A DNA stretch of 64,000 bases from Pokkaliibacter plantistimulans (GTDB lineage Bacteria > Pseudomonadota > Gammaproteobacteria > Pseudomonadales > Balneatricaceae), in assembly GCF_003194385.1 (NCBI RefSeq), contig NZ_LAPT01000015.1, positions 1-64,000 on the forward strand. The letters run 5' to 3'. The position numbers were made by a program, and so were the translations under genes. This document shows positions 38,396 to 47,995 of the stretch, in pieces. The first letter of the stretch is position 1, and each line of letters starts with the position of its first letter. The notes below the pieces were generated by a model, which saw nothing but the letters and a program-made list of their open reading frames with translations, ran no database searches and was not told the DNA's origin.

Positions 38396-39190
38396 ATGCG
38401 TTTTGTGATTACCCCGCCACGGGAGGCGAGGGCCGAGTCTGACCTTTTTGTGCTGTTACACAAAGGCGACATCGTAGTGTCAGCAAGTGGCAGCTACCTT
38501 CACCCTGTATCGGGTATTTCCCCGCTATTGAAGCCGAGTGCGTTGAGCATGCTGGGGGAGTGGCACGGCGTGGCTGTCTGGGTGGGGGTCATTGATGATC
38601 TGCCGCAGGGGGTGACCACAGCAGGGGTTCGTAGCTTATTGATGATGGCAAGCCCGGATGAGTTCACTGTTCTGGCCAGAGCTGTGCAATTGACTCACTG
38701 GCTGGAGCAGCATCGTTTTTGCGGCCGCTGTGGTACTGCGACCATGGCAATCGAGGGCGAGATGGCAAGAGGGTGCCCTGCATGTGGCTTGCGTGCCTAT
38801 CCTCGTATCTCACCCTGTATCATTGTGCTGGTGCGGCGGGGCAGAGAGGCACTGTTAGCACGATCACCGCAGTTTGCACCGGGTCGGTATAGTACGCTGG
38901 CGGGCTTTATCGAGGCCGGCGAGACGGTTGAAGATGCGGTGCATCGTGAGGTGTTCGAGGAGGTGGGAGTGCGGATTGATAACCTGCGCTATGTCAGCAG
39001 TCAGTCATGGCCGTTCCCCCACTCGCTGATGCTGGGCTTCGAGGCAGACTATGTCAGGGGTGACATCACCCCTCAGCCAGGTGAAATAGAAGATGCGCAG
39101 TGGTGGACTCCCGAAGCACTGCCAGACCTGCCACCGTCGGTATCCATCTCACGACTGCTCATCGACCGGTGGCTGGCGCATAACCGTTAA
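38396..39190 (+). CDS. nudC: NADH pyrophosphatase / NAD-cap decapping hydrolase NudC
   Basis: NudC cleaves NADH and removes NAD caps from RNA. The 264-residue protein has a zinc ribbon (FCGRCGT and CPACG), the Nudix box GFIEAGETVEDAVHREVFEEVGV (in two parts, about residues 180-200) and the family signature SQSWPFPHSLM. AGGAG lies before the ATG. sohB follows about 107 bases downstream on the same strand. Confidence 0.95.
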   Translation: MRFVITPPREARAESDLFVLLHKGDIVVSASGSYLHPVSGISPLLKPSALSMLGEWHGVAVWVGVIDDLPQGVTTAGVRSLLMMASPDEFTVLARAVQLTHWLEQHRFCGRCGTATMAIEGEMARGCPACGLRAYPRISPCIIVLVRRGREALLARSPQFAPGRYSTLAGFIEAGETVEDAVHREVFEEVGVRIDNLRYVSSQSWPFPHSLMLGFEADYVRGDITPQPGEIEDAQWWTPEALPDLPPSVSISRLLIDRWLAHNR

Positions 39191-39297
39191 GGGCAGAGAG
39201 ATAGGGAAGTCTGAATACAGCAGGGCAGGTTTTGTTATGATGCAGCCGGACAACAGTTGCAGATAATGCAAGTTTTGAAAGCAGGAGAAGTAAGACC

Positions 39298-40344
39298 TTG
39301 GAACTACTTGCAGAGTACGGATTATTTGTTGCCAAGAGTTTGACTCTGGTGGTCCTGATTGTTTTGGCCATTGTGGCAGTGTTTGCTGCTGGTCGTGGCA
39401 ATAAGGCGCCTGAAGACGGGCGACTGGAAGTTCGTCATCTCAATGACTGGCTCGAAGACATGCAGCAAGCCATCAAAGGTCATGTGCTGAGTAAGGCTGA
39501 ACTGAAGGCTGAGGCTAAAGCGCGTAAGAAGGAAGACAAAGCCAAGGCGAAGGCTGCCAAACACAGTGAAGACGACGAAGTTGAAAGGCGCGTTTATGTC
39601 CTGGATTTCAATGGGGATATCAAGGCATCGGCAGTGGAGCACTTGCGTGAAGAGATCACTGCCTTGCTGACTCTGGCACGGCCTGGCGTCGATGAGGTCA
39701 TGTTGCGTCTGGAAAGCCCCGGAGGCGTAGTCCATGGCTATGGTCTGGCAGCGTCTCAGTTGGAGCGCATTCGTGCTGCCTCGTTAAAACTGACCATCTG
39801 TGTTGACAAAGTGGCTGCCAGTGGGGGTTACATGATGGCGTGTATCGCCGACGAGCTGGTGGCTGCTCCCTTTGCTGTTCTGGGCTCTATCGGTGTGGTT
39901 GCACAGGTGCCCAACATTCATCGTCTGTTGAAGAAAAATGATGTTGATGTTGATGTGCTGACTGCAGGTGAATACAAACGCACGCTCACCGTGTTGGGAG
40001 AAAATACCGACAAGGCGCGGGAGAAGTTCAAACAGGATCTTGAACAGACTCATGAGTTGTTTAAAGGGCTGGTCAGTTCTTACAGGCCTCAGCTGGATAT
40101 GGAAAAGGCCGCTACCGGGGAAATCTGGTATGGCAAACAAGCAGTGGAAACGGGCATGGTTGATTCGCTGATGACCAGTGATCAATGGGTTATGCAAGCC
40201 TGCAAGGCCTCTGAGGTCTACTGGCTGCGTTATACCGTGCGCAAGGGTTTGCAAGCCAAGATTGGTGGTATGTTTGCTGCGGTATGGGAGCAGGGCTTCG
40301 ACAAGCTTGGGCAGTGGCTGGAGTCGTCGCGCTTCCATCGTTGA
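39298..40344 (+). CDS. sohB: Inner-membrane serine protease SohB (signal peptide peptidase family)
   Basis: SohB is an S49-family periplasm-facing protease. The 348-residue protein starts at TTG; the N-terminus MELLAEYGLFVAKS matches the family start and AGGAG lies upstream, so the rare codon is convincing. A membrane helix (about 10-32) is followed by a Lys/Glu-rich helix (about 65-95), then the protease domain with ESPGGVVHGYG, the catalytic Ser in KVAASGGYMMAC and the Lys in GEYKRTL. Confidence 0.93.
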   Translation: MELLAEYGLFVAKSLTLVVLIVLAIVAVFAAGRGNKAPEDGRLEVRHLNDWLEDMQQAIKGHVLSKAELKAEAKARKKEDKAKAKAAKHSEDDEVERRVYVLDFNGDIKASAVEHLREEITALLTLARPGVDEVMLRLESPGGVVHGYGLAASQLERIRAASLKLTICVDKVAASGGYMMACIADELVAAPFAVLGSIGVVAQVPNIHRLLKKNDVDVDVLTAGEYKRTLTVLGENTDKAREKFKQDLEQTHELFKGLVSSYRPQLDMEKAATGEIWYGKQAVETGMVDSLMTSDQWVMQACKASEVYWLRYTVRKGLQAKIGGMFAAVWEQGFDKLGQWLESSRFHR

Positions 40345-40425
40345 GATGCGATCATTGAGCATCGGGCATATCGTTTTATTGCTATTTACCAGACTGGGCA
40401 CGATCCCACTACGAGCAACGTTACA

Positions 40426-43400
40426 ATGGTTCGACTGAAGTCCTGGTTCCGCCTGACCCGTTTTGAGAGCTGCCTGATGATATTTGGCCTGTGCTCCATG
40501 CTGGTTCTGGCAGGGCAGGCCATCATTACACGCATTGCGGTAGAGCGCAGCAAGGTGCAAATCGTCCAGTCAGAGCTGACGCGACTGTCCATCTTGCTGC
40601 CGGAAATGCTGTCGCCTGTACTCCGCGAAGGGGATGTGAAAGCGGCTCGCGAACTGTTGCAACCGCTATTGCAGAATGACGATTCGGGAGTGACTGCGAT
40701 TAATATCGTCAGTCCTTTCGGCAGAGAAATTCTGGCTTTAGGTGAGATCAATCAGAATGTCTTTTTGCGCGATGCCATGTCAGGGCAGGTCAGTGACGAT
40801 GGCTCCACGATCTGGGCGCATTATGAGATAAAGCATCAGGGCGTGCTGCTGGGCACCATCAACCTAGGGATGACCACTCAGCCATTCCGTGGCGAAATGT
40901 TCATCATCAACATCGCTCATCTGTTGCTGGCATTGCTGGCGGTCATTGTACTGCCTCTGCTCATTCGTATCTGGCGTGAGTTGTCCAACAGAGAGCAGGA
41001 AAAGACTCTGTCTCTGATCACTGATTGGGACACCAAACGTCTGGAGCATATTCAGCCGCAGCAGAGTTACATGCTGTCGGGTGAGCGCTTGTTGACGCTG
41101 ATTGAGCTGTGCAAGCGCCAACAGGAGCGGTTGAAAGACTTCTTCGAGACCACCACCGAAGCCTTGTTCATACTGGATGCGGATGGGCGCTGCCAGCGCT
41201 GTAATCAGGCGGCTCGTGCGCTTATTGGCATTGAAAGCGAAAGTCTGATCCGCTCCCAGTCTCTCATCAAATGGTTCTCGCATACGGAAAGCCAGTACTT
41301 CGACGAAGGTTTCTTGCAGCGCGATATCCATGAGGCTCTGGGTAAGAGCAATGCCTTTGACTACGAGGAGCTGATTCTTCATGTCGGCAAAGGCAAGCCC
41401 AAGCGCGTTGCTTGTCACTATCGCCCCTTTGATGTCGCTACCTCTACCGAGGCAGGTATTCTCTGCTGTCGTGATATCAGCGAGCAGCAGGAAATTCGCG
41501 AACGTCTGAGTCTGACTGCGCAGGTGTTCGAGAGCACTCAGGAAGGCATCATGATCACTGACGTGCAAAGCCGGGTGTTGGCGGTGAATAAGGCCTTCAC
41601 TGCTATCACAGGGTATACGGCCGAGGAGATTGAGGGGCAGTTTCCCGATGTGCTGAGTTCAGGTATTCACGGTCAGGACTTTTATAAGGACATGTGGGAC
41701 TCCCTGACCATGAAGGGCAGCTGGCAAGGGCAGATATGGAATAAGAACAAGGAAGGCAAGCTGTTTCCTGAATGGTTGTCTATCAGCGAGATTCGCAATC
41801 AGCGCGACGAGGTAATCAACTATATTGCGGTTTTTAGTGACATATCAGTGCTGATCAATCAGGAAACTGAGATCGGTAACCAGAACCGCCTGCTGCGCAA
41901 TATTCTCGATAACCTCAATGATGGCGTGCTCGTTCTAGATCTCAACGGCAACATTCTGCAAGCCAATCTGCACGCCTATCGGGTGCTGGGGCTGTCGCCG
42001 GATGCTGAAAGCATTCATCAATGGAAAAGTGGCCGGTTCATTGTCGAGAATGGCGAGCTGTATGACGAAGGCGAGCCCATTTTGCAGGCACTGCAGGAGC
42101 ACGTTATCTGGGACAAGGAATACCGTCTTGAGCGGCAAGGTCATACAGCCTTTATCTCCATCAATGCCAAGCCGCTTTACAACAACAGTGGCGGTCATAT
42201 TGGCGCGCTGGTGGTACTGCGTGATATCAGCCAGACCAAGCAGGCCCACGCCAAACTGTTGCAGGCCGTGCGTGATGCTCAGGCGGCTAACCAGGCAAAG
42301 TCAGATTTTCTGGCAAGTATGAGTCATGAGATTCGTACCCCAATGAACGGCATCATCGGTGTGGCGGATATTCTTGCTGACTCTCCCGGATTAGGGGAGG
42401 ACGAGCATCAGCTGGTAGATATCATCAAGTCGTCGGGTGAGCTGCTGTTATCAATCGTCAACGATGTACTGGATTTCTCCAAGCTGGATGCGGGCAAGCT
42501 CAAATTAAGCCAGGAGCCATTTAATGTCGGTCAGCTGGTGCAGGCTTCGGTACAGGTCGTTGAAGGCCAAGCCAGACAAAAAGGATTGGAATGTCGTTTC
42601 GAGGCCGTCGATTGTGCAGATGACTGGGTCGTGGGAGACCTGCAACGCTGTCGTCAGATTCTGGTCAACTTGCTGGGCAACGCGGTGAAGTTTACTGACA
42701 AGGGGTTCGTTTCCTTGTCCGTCATGCAGATGCGTAAGCTGGGGCAGGTGGCATGGTATCGCTTTACCGTGGAGGATAGCGGTATCGGCGTTGATGAAAG
42801 CTTCCGGCCATATCTCTTCACTCGTTTTGCGCAGGCGGATACTTCAAGTACGCGCCGGTTTGGCGGAACGGGGCTAGGTCTGGCGATCTGCCGCCGTCTG
42901 GTCGATCAGATGGGGGGGTATATTGATGTGGATAGTGTCCCAGGAAAAGGCAGCCGTTTCTGGTTTGAAATCCCGCTCCCGGTAAGAGAAGGGCAGCGTG
43001 AATTGGGGCGTGCCACTGACGATATGGCGTTTTCTGCTTCCTATCGCATCCTGGTTGCTGAAGATAATCACGTGAATCAGGCCGTTATCGCCAGAATGCT
43101 GGAAAAAATGCAGTTGCAGGTGGATATGGTGGCCAATGGTGATGAAGCGGTCAGAGCCTGGCAGCACAGTCGCTATGATCTGATCCTGATGGACTGGCGG
43201 ATGCCTATTCTGGACGGTTTGGAGGCGACACGTCGTATCCGTAGCCTTGAAGAGAGCGATCAGCATATGATCATTGTTGCCTTGACGGCCAACAGCTCAG
43301 TTGAGGACAGGCAGACCTGTATCGAGGCCGGAATGGACGATTTCCTGCCGAAGCCCGTCAAGTACGAACAATTGCGTGATGTGTTGTATCGTCATCTGGA

Positions 43401-43431
43401 AACAGGGGCGCAGACCTCTGTTCAGCATTGA
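40426..43431 (+). CDS. Hybrid sensor histidine kinase with three PAS domains and a receiver
   Basis: This 1001-residue membrane sensor has two helices (about 16-36 and 161-183) flanking a 125-residue periplasmic region. Three PAS domains follow (about 235-345, 355-470 and 485-600). The dimerisation helix has the phospho-accepting His in SHEIRTPMNG (about residue 634). The ATPase domain has NLLGNAVKF, DSGIG and GGTGLGLAI, and the C-terminal receiver has its Asp in LILMDWRMP (about 923). There is no Hpt domain, so phosphate should pass to a separate Hpt protein. The signal is unknown and no response regulator is adjacent. There is no clear ribosome binding site. Confidence 0.93.
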   Translation: MVRLKSWFRLTRFESCLMIFGLCSMLVLAGQAIITRIAVERSKVQIVQSELTRLSILLPEMLSPVLREGDVKAARELLQPLLQNDDSGVTAINIVSPFGREILALGEINQNVFLRDAMSGQVSDDGSTIWAHYEIKHQGVLLGTINLGMTTQPFRGEMFIINIAHLLLALLAVIVLPLLIRIWRELSNREQEKTLSLITDWDTKRLEHIQPQQSYMLSGERLLTLIELCKRQQERLKDFFETTTEALFILDADGRCQRCNQAARALIGIESESLIRSQSLIKWFSHTESQYFDEGFLQRDIHEALGKSNAFDYEELILHVGKGKPKRVACHYRPFDVATSTEAGILCCRDISEQQEIRERLSLTAQVFESTQEGIMITDVQSRVLAVNKAFTAITGYTAEEIEGQFPDVLSSGIHGQDFYKDMWDSLTMKGSWQGQIWNKNKEGKLFPEWLSISEIRNQRDEVINYIAVFSDISVLINQETEIGNQNRLLRNILDNLNDGVLVLDLNGNILQANLHAYRVLGLSPDAESIHQWKSGRFIVENGELYDEGEPILQALQEHVIWDKEYRLERQGHTAFISINAKPLYNNSGGHIGALVVLRDISQTKQAHAKLLQAVRDAQAANQAKSDFLASMSHEIRTPMNGIIGVADILADSPGLGEDEHQLVDIIKSSGELLLSIVNDVLDFSKLDAGKLKLSQEPFNVGQLVQASVQVVEGQARQKGLECRFEAVDCADDWVVGDLQRCRQILVNLLGNAVKFTDKGFVSLSVMQMRKLGQVAWYRFTVEDSGIGVDESFRPYLFTRFAQADTSSTRRFGGTGLGLAICRRLVDQMGGYIDVDSVPGKGSRFWFEIPLPVREGQRELGRATDDMAFSASYRILVAEDNHVNQAVIARMLEKMQLQVDMVANGDEAVRAWQHSRYDLILMDWRMPILDGLEATRRIRSLEESDQHMIIVALTANSSVEDRQTCIEAGMDDFLPKPVKYEQLRDVLYRHLETGAQTSVQH

Positions 43432-43464
43432 ATGCGCTGACTTCGTAGCCAGCGCATTGATTCG

Positions 43465-44325
43465 TCAGTCAATCAACTCATAACTGCGTCTGACAGGGTG
43501 AGCTTCATAAGTGCCCAACACTCTGATATTACGGGCAAAGAAGGTCAGCTCTTCCATGGCATGCTGCATGGCTCTGGTATCCTGATGGCTGGCAATATCT
43601 ATATGAAACTGACTTACCTGTAAGGTGCCACCGGTCATATAGCTTTCCAGTTTGATAAGGTTTATGCCATTGGTCGCAAAACCGCCCAGCGCTTTGTACA
43701 GCGATGCCGGCAGGTGGCTGACGTTGAACATGATCGAAGTAATGTAGTGTTTGCCTTCCTCCAACGGAGGAACCTTGGCATCTCTGGCAAGTATGATGAA
43801 GCGTGTAGTGTTGCCAGTCATATCCTGAAAGTTCTCCTGTAGAACCTCAAGTCCATACAGTTCAGCGGCAAGAGATGACGCAATAGCTGCCTGGCTGGGG
43901 TCTTGCAAACGACTGACTTCCAGCGCAGCGCCCGCAGTATCCAGCTTGGCGACGGCCCGCAAACCCAGTTGCTTGATGTGACCATCGCATTGCGCAAGAG
44001 CCTGGGGATGAGATCCGACCGTAGTGAGACCTCCGATTGAGGCGCCTTTCACACCGAGCAGGCAGTGATTAACAGGCTCGAAGTGCTCGCCAATGATGTG
44101 TAGCGAGGTCTTGGGCATCTGTCGGTAGATTTCCTCCACCCGACCGGCAGTGGAGTTTTCTACCGGAATCATGGCTAGTGCCGCTTCTCCTCTCTCTACC
44201 TTTTCCATTGCTTCCACAAAAGAACCACATGCCAATGCAGGGATATTGGGAAACACCTTTCTGCATGCCAGATGAGAGTAAGCTCCTTCGTGGCCTTGGT
44301 AAGCGATAACAGTAGTAGAGGACAT
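43465..44325 (-). CDS. pheA: Prephenate dehydratase, monofunctional with ACT domain
   Basis: This enzyme converts prephenate to phenylpyruvate for phenylalanine. The 286-residue protein has the catalytic domain (YQGHEGAYSHLA, VENSTAGRV, TGNTTRFIIL) and a C-terminal ACT domain where phenylalanine binds (LIKLESYMTGGTL). It has no chorismate mutase domain, unlike the bifunctional P-protein usual in gammaproteobacteria. It resembles the alphaproteobacterial form, with ESYM instead of ESRP. It is convergent with the hybrid kinase and divergent from the DMT exporter. Confidence 0.92.
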   Translation of the reverse strand: MSSTTVIAYQGHEGAYSHLACRKVFPNIPALACGSFVEAMEKVERGEAALAMIPVENSTAGRVEEIYRQMPKTSLHIIGEHFEPVNHCLLGVKGASIGGLTTVGSHPQALAQCDGHIKQLGLRAVAKLDTAGAALEVSRLQDPSQAAIASSLAAELYGLEVLQENFQDMTGNTTRFIILARDAKVPPLEEGKHYITSIMFNVSHLPASLYKALGGFATNGINLIKLESYMTGGTLQVSQFHIDIASHQDTRAMQHAMEELTFFARNIRVLGTYEAHPVRRSYELID

Positions 44326-44641
44326 GACAATTGCCTGATTCAGGGTGGTAGGAAGAGAGGATGTTGTTATCAGAAACGTTACTGCATGAACATTCCTGTA
44401 TTCTTGAAATATGCAGCGCGTTTTGCCTCAGCCTTGTAAATACTTCGTCGCAGCTCAAGCAGTCGTGTTACGAGTATCCAGGATACTCTGGGTAGTTTTT
44501 TCCTTGCTGAGTTAAGCAAATCTGATCAGAGAGTAATAAATATGAGTGGCGCTTATCATGCGCTATGCCACACTCTGCAGCGCTTTGCTGGCCACATGTT
44601 AACAGAACTCTTCTGGCCTGTGAGGTATTGCAGGAGTTGCT
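44326..44641. other. Divergent spacer between pheA and the DMT exporter
   Basis: No convincing gene lies here. It holds a perfect 17-base palindrome (44472-44488) followed by a T-run on the plus strand, and should contain promoters for both flanking genes. Confidence 0.6.
44472..44488. promoter_or_regulatory. Perfect 17-base palindrome (8-1-8)
   Basis: GAGTATCC and GGATACTC flank a single A. Such symmetry suits a dimeric repressor site, and it lies between divergent genes. TTTTTT occurs 9 bases downstream, so a terminator-like role on the plus strand is a second possibility. Confidence 0.4.
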
Positions 44642-45580
44642 ATGTCTGATGTATCTCAAATTTCCGTTGCCCGCGGGCAAACTGACAATGTTGCCCTAGG
44701 GGCATTAGTGTTGGCCATGGTGCTCTGGTCAAGTTCCTTCATCGCCTTGAAGTACGCTTTCACCTCTTTTGATCCTCACTTTGTTATCTGGGGGCGCATG
44801 TTTACGGCGTTGTTATGCTTTTTGCTGGTGATCAGAAAAGTCTGGAGCGGCTTTCGGTATCAGTCAGGTGACTGGAAATATTTGCTGATGATGACTGCTG
44901 GCGAGCCGTGTCTCTATTTCCTGTTCGAGGCCGCAGCATTGCAACATACCACAGCAGCTCAGGCAGGGATGATCACCGCCTTGTTGCCACTCACTGTGGC
45001 TGTGGGGGCGGCTCTATTTTTGGCAGAGCAGGTTAGTCGGCAAACCTATCTGGGTTTTTCGGTGGCGATAGTCGGGACAATTTGGCTCAGCTTAGCAGGC
45101 AGTCCAACGGATCAGGCACCTAACCCGTTGCTTGGAAATTTCTATGAGTTTCTCGCCATGGTATGTGCCACTTTCTATACCCTGGCATTGAAGCATTTGA
45201 GCAGTCGTTATTCATCACTATTTTTGACTGCTTTTCAGGCGTTTTCTGGAACGTTATTCTTCTTGCCTTTTGTCCTGCTGGGGCCTGCGCCTTTGCCCAC
45301 AGAGTGGCCACTTGTACCCAGTCTTTCAATCCTCTATCTGGGAACTGCAATTACCTTGGGAGCATATGGGTTATATAACTTTGGTGTTAGTCGTATACCG
45401 GCCTCACGTGCAACGGCCTATATCAATTTGATACCGGTATTCACGCTTATTCTCTCATGGATGCTGCTGGGTGAACGATTCAGTCTGGCAGAACTGACCG
45501 CTTCAGCATTGGTGTTGGTTGGGGTGCTGATTAGTCAGGTAAAATGGCCATTTCGTCTGGCAAGAACTGTAACAAGCTAA
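44642..45580 (+). CDS. EamA/DMT-superfamily transporter
   Basis: The 312-residue protein has ten hydrophobic helices in two EamA repeats (roughly residues 15-150 and 165-300). It carries the typical ALKYAFTSFDP and SRIPASRATAYINLIPVFTLI segments. Relatives export amino acids or other metabolites; the substrate cannot be told. AGGAG lies 5 bases before the ATG. Its stop overlaps the trmH start (TAATG), so the two are translationally coupled. Confidence 0.88.
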   Translation: MSDVSQISVARGQTDNVALGALVLAMVLWSSSFIALKYAFTSFDPHFVIWGRMFTALLCFLLVIRKVWSGFRYQSGDWKYLLMMTAGEPCLYFLFEAAALQHTTAAQAGMITALLPLTVAVGAALFLAEQVSRQTYLGFSVAIVGTIWLSLAGSPTDQAPNPLLGNFYEFLAMVCATFYTLALKHLSSRYSSLFLTAFQAFSGTLFFLPFVLLGPAPLPTEWPLVPSLSILYLGTAITLGAYGLYNFGVSRIPASRATAYINLIPVFTLILSWMLLGERFSLAELTASALVLVGVLISQVKWPFRLARTVTS

Positions 45581-46242
45581 TGACTCCGGAACGCTATACC
45601 AAACTTAACCAAGTACTTGATTGTCGCCAGCCTGATCTGACATTGCTGACAGATCAGGTTCATAAACCACGCAATATTGCTGCATTGATTCGTAATTGCG
45701 ATGCAGTAGGTATTCAGCAGATGCATGCGGTTACGCCTGCGGTTTCTCACCGACCATTCAATGGTACGGCAAGAGGGAGTCAGCAGTGGGTTGATCTGAT
45801 CATGCACGACAGTGTTGAAAATGGTGTCATATCCTTGCAGCATCAGGGCTTTAAGGTTGTCGCTGCGCACTGGTCATCCCGCTCAATCAATTACACAGAC
45901 TGGGACTACACACAACCAACAGCACTGCTGCTGGGCGCTGAGCGCATGGGGGTCAGTACACGAGGTGCTGATTTGGCAGATGCCCATGTCATTGTTCCCA
46001 TGGTGGGGATGGTTGCTTCACTGAATGTCTCGGTTGCCGCAGGTATAATTCTGCAAGAGGCTCAGCGTCAGCGTGCTGTAAAAGGCATGTATGAATATTG
46101 CAGACTGGAAGAGTTGGAGCGCTCTCGCATCTTCTTTCGCTGGGCGTATCCACGCATTGCTGAAGTGTGCGACCAGAATGGGCAGGCATACCCCCTTCTT
46201 GATGATATAGGTAATTTGATTGAGCCTTGGACGCACGGCTAA
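45580..46242 (+). CDS. trmH: tRNA (guanosine-18-2'-O)-methyltransferase TrmH
   Basis: TrmH (SpoU) methylates the ribose of G18 in the D-loop of tRNAs. The 220-residue protein has the SPOUT knot motifs: DQVHKPRNIAALIRNCDAVG, LLLGAERMGVS and VPMVGMVASLNVSVAAGI. I placed the start at the ATG at 45580 (MTPERYTKL), which overlaps the exporter stop. The open frame runs 12 codons upstream inside that gene. Confidence 0.94.
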   Translation: MTPERYTKLNQVLDCRQPDLTLLTDQVHKPRNIAALIRNCDAVGIQQMHAVTPAVSHRPFNGTARGSQQWVDLIMHDSVENGVISLQHQGFKVVAAHWSSRSINYTDWDYTQPTALLLGAERMGVSTRGADLADAHVIVPMVGMVASLNVSVAAGIILQEAQRQRAVKGMYEYCRLEELERSRIFFRWAYPRIAEVCDQNGQAYPLLDDIGNLIEPWTHG

Positions 46243-46288
46243 TTGTTTCAGCGAGAACCTGGATGATCGAGAAGGAACTTGAATTTTT

Positions 46289-46310
46289 TCTAATCAGTCG
46301 TCAGATTAGA
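46289..46310. repeat. Inverted repeat after trmH
   Basis: TCTAATC (46289-46295) and GATTAGA (46304-46310) are perfect 7-bp arms with an 8-base loop, followed by TTTGTAATT. It may be a weak trmH terminator. Confidence 0.35.
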
Positions 46311-46413
46311 TTTGTAATTCGGAAGTAGTCAACTAGACTCGATTTAGGTGAAAATCATGCAGAAAGCGGCGTTTAGTCGCCGTAAAGGCTGTGAACGCTA
46401 TCATATTCTCATG

Positions 46414-46419
46414 TATACT
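46414..46419 (+). promoter_or_regulatory. Candidate -10 for the OmpA-like gene
   Basis: TATACT (46414-46419) lies about 100 bases before the ATG. A poor -35 (GTGAAC) is 17 bases upstream. The resulting leader would be about 95 bases. Confidence 0.4.
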
Positions 46420-46520
46420 TTCGAACACTTGCTACGTCTCTCTACTGGAGCTCTGTGAGAGGCTTGATCCTTACACTGTGGCGGTAGAATTTTTATTCAA
46501 GGAACTAAACGAGGTTAGCC

Positions 46521-47108
46521 ATGAAAAAAACCGTGACTGCTCTGACTCTGGCGCTGGCTGCTAGCAGTTTTGCATACGCGAACACTGAGCCTACTTCTTA
46601 CTGGGTATCCAGCAACGGTAAGGTGGTAAAAGACGGCTTTGACGGTTGTGTTAAAACCACTCAGTGGAAGGCTGAAGACGCCTATATCTGTACCGGTGAG
46701 AAAGTTGAAGAGCCTGCTGTTGCAGCTCCTGCTCCTGCAGCACCTGTATATCAAAACGTGGAACAGTCTCTGACTGTGTACTTCCCCAACGATGTAGCTA
46801 AAGTTTCTGCTGCTAACCAGGCTCGTCTGGCTGAGTTCGCTGGCAATATCTCTAGCACTATGAAAGATGTTGAAGGTGTGATGGTTTCTGGTCACGCCAG
46901 CTCACCTGGTTCTGACGGCTACAACATGCGTCTGTCTCAGCGTCGTGCAAATAACGTTGTTGGCGAGCTGAACAAGCTGGGCGTACACAACGCTACCGTT
47001 AATGCTTATGGTGAAACCGATCTGGTGTACGATGCCAACGGTAAAGAAGACCAAGAGCGCAGCCGTCGCGTAGTTATCGACGTGAATGGCAAAAAGCAAG
47101 TTAACTAA
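46521..47108 (+). CDS. OmpA-family peptidoglycan-binding protein
   Basis: The 195-residue precursor has a signal peptide (KKTVTALTLALAASSFAYA). A small Cys-containing region follows (DGFDGCVKTTQWKAEDAYICTGE; the two Cys may form a disulfide), then an Ala/Pro linker (AVAAPAPAAPVY). The C-terminal OmpA domain carries VYFPNDVAKVSAANQ, GHASSPGSDGYNMRLSQRRA and RSRRVVIDV. It has no beta-barrel and no lipobox, so it is likely a soluble periplasmic or loosely attached protein. A good GAGG site and a strong terminator suggest a well expressed single gene. Confidence 0.9.
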   Translation: MKKTVTALTLALAASSFAYANTEPTSYWVSSNGKVVKDGFDGCVKTTQWKAEDAYICTGEKVEEPAVAAPAPAAPVYQNVEQSLTVYFPNDVAKVSAANQARLAEFAGNISSTMKDVEGVMVSGHASSPGSDGYNMRLSQRRANNVVGELNKLGVHNATVNAYGETDLVYDANGKEDQERSRRVVIDVNGKKQVN

Positions 47109-47124
47109 TTAGCTTGCCGAATAT

Positions 47125-47150
47125 AAAAAAGGGGCTTATGCCCCTTTTTT
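47125..47150. terminator. Bidirectional terminator between ompA-like gene and hpt
   Basis: GGGGC and GCCCC with flanking A6 and T6 give an 11-bp stem with a TTAT loop and T-runs in both directions. It can serve the OmpA-like gene (plus) and hpt (minus). Confidence 0.9.
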
Positions 47151-47210
47151 ATTACCTTGAATACGGCCGCTGGGCTGAGAAGCAGCAGTCAGTCATATCT
47201 CCTAGTGGTA

Positions 47211-47762
47211 TTAGTGACCTTTGATAGCGTAAATGCCACTCAGGTTACGGAAAAAGCCCTGATAATCCATGCCGCAGCCATAAAGGAAGCGGTCTTCTAC
47301 TTCTACACCCACTACGTCGGGGCGATAAGTTACCTTGCGGTTATGTTGCTTGTTGATCAGGGTGGCAGTCATTACGCGTGCTGCACCTTCAGCGATGAGG
47401 GCATTGTAAATGGCCTGCAGGGTATGACCTTCATCGAAAATGTCATCGATGATTAACACTTGTCGACCTGCGACAGAGGTTGCGGGACGAACTCGCCACT
47501 CCAGCTCACCGCCTTGCAGAGACATGCCATAACGGGTGGCATGGATGTAATCAAGCTCAAGGGGGAAGTCGAGGCGGGGCAGCAATTGGCCAGCAGGAAT
47601 GAGTCCTCCGCGCATGACACACAGAACCAGAGGGGTTTTGTCCGCGAGTTCATTGGTGATGGCTTCTGCCATATTGTCATAAGCCGTTTGAATCTCCTCT
47701 GGAGAAACCAGACAGTCTGCCTGAGCGTGGACAGACATGGCCTCTGCCGCAGAAATGCTCAT
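47211..47762 (-). CDS. hpt: Hypoxanthine-guanine phosphoribosyltransferase
   Basis: This enzyme salvages hypoxanthine and guanine with PRPP. The 183-residue protein has the PRPP loop VLIIDDIFDEGHTLQAI and the base-recognition segment DVVGVEVEDRFLYGCGMDY. I chose the ATG at 47762 because AGGGG lies 8 bases upstream; the frame extends to 47834 without support. It is divergent from upp, so two PRPP-dependent salvage genes share the 233-base spacer 47763-47995. Confidence 0.93.
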   Translation of the reverse strand: MSISAAEAMSVHAQADCLVSPEEIQTAYDNMAEAITNELADKTPLVLCVMRGGLIPAGQLLPRLDFPLELDYIHATRYGMSLQGGELEWRVRPATSVAGRQVLIIDDIFDEGHTLQAIYNALIAEGAARVMTATLINKQHNRKVTYRPDVVGVEVEDRFLYGCGMDYQGFFRNLSGIYAIKGH

Positions 47763-47995
47763 AGAGAATACCCCTAGGTTGAAACAAAGATGTAAGCTGC
47801 AATCGCCATAGAGTACGCAGTAGTTACTGTGCAACTGGCGAAGTAAAGGGAGAATTCTAGCTAATTACCCTATGCTGGGCTAGGTATATCTCTAACGGAA
47901 AATGTTATAGATCATCCGACTGGATTATTTCCTGTAGGGAGTATTGTCACCGTATACTTGCCGTCGACCATTACTATTAGACATGAGGATCCCCA

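Noticed and set aside
47763-47995. Possible purine or pyrimidine riboswitch between hpt and upp
   Set aside because: I could not find the conserved purine-riboswitch junction or a uracil-responsive attenuator in either direction.
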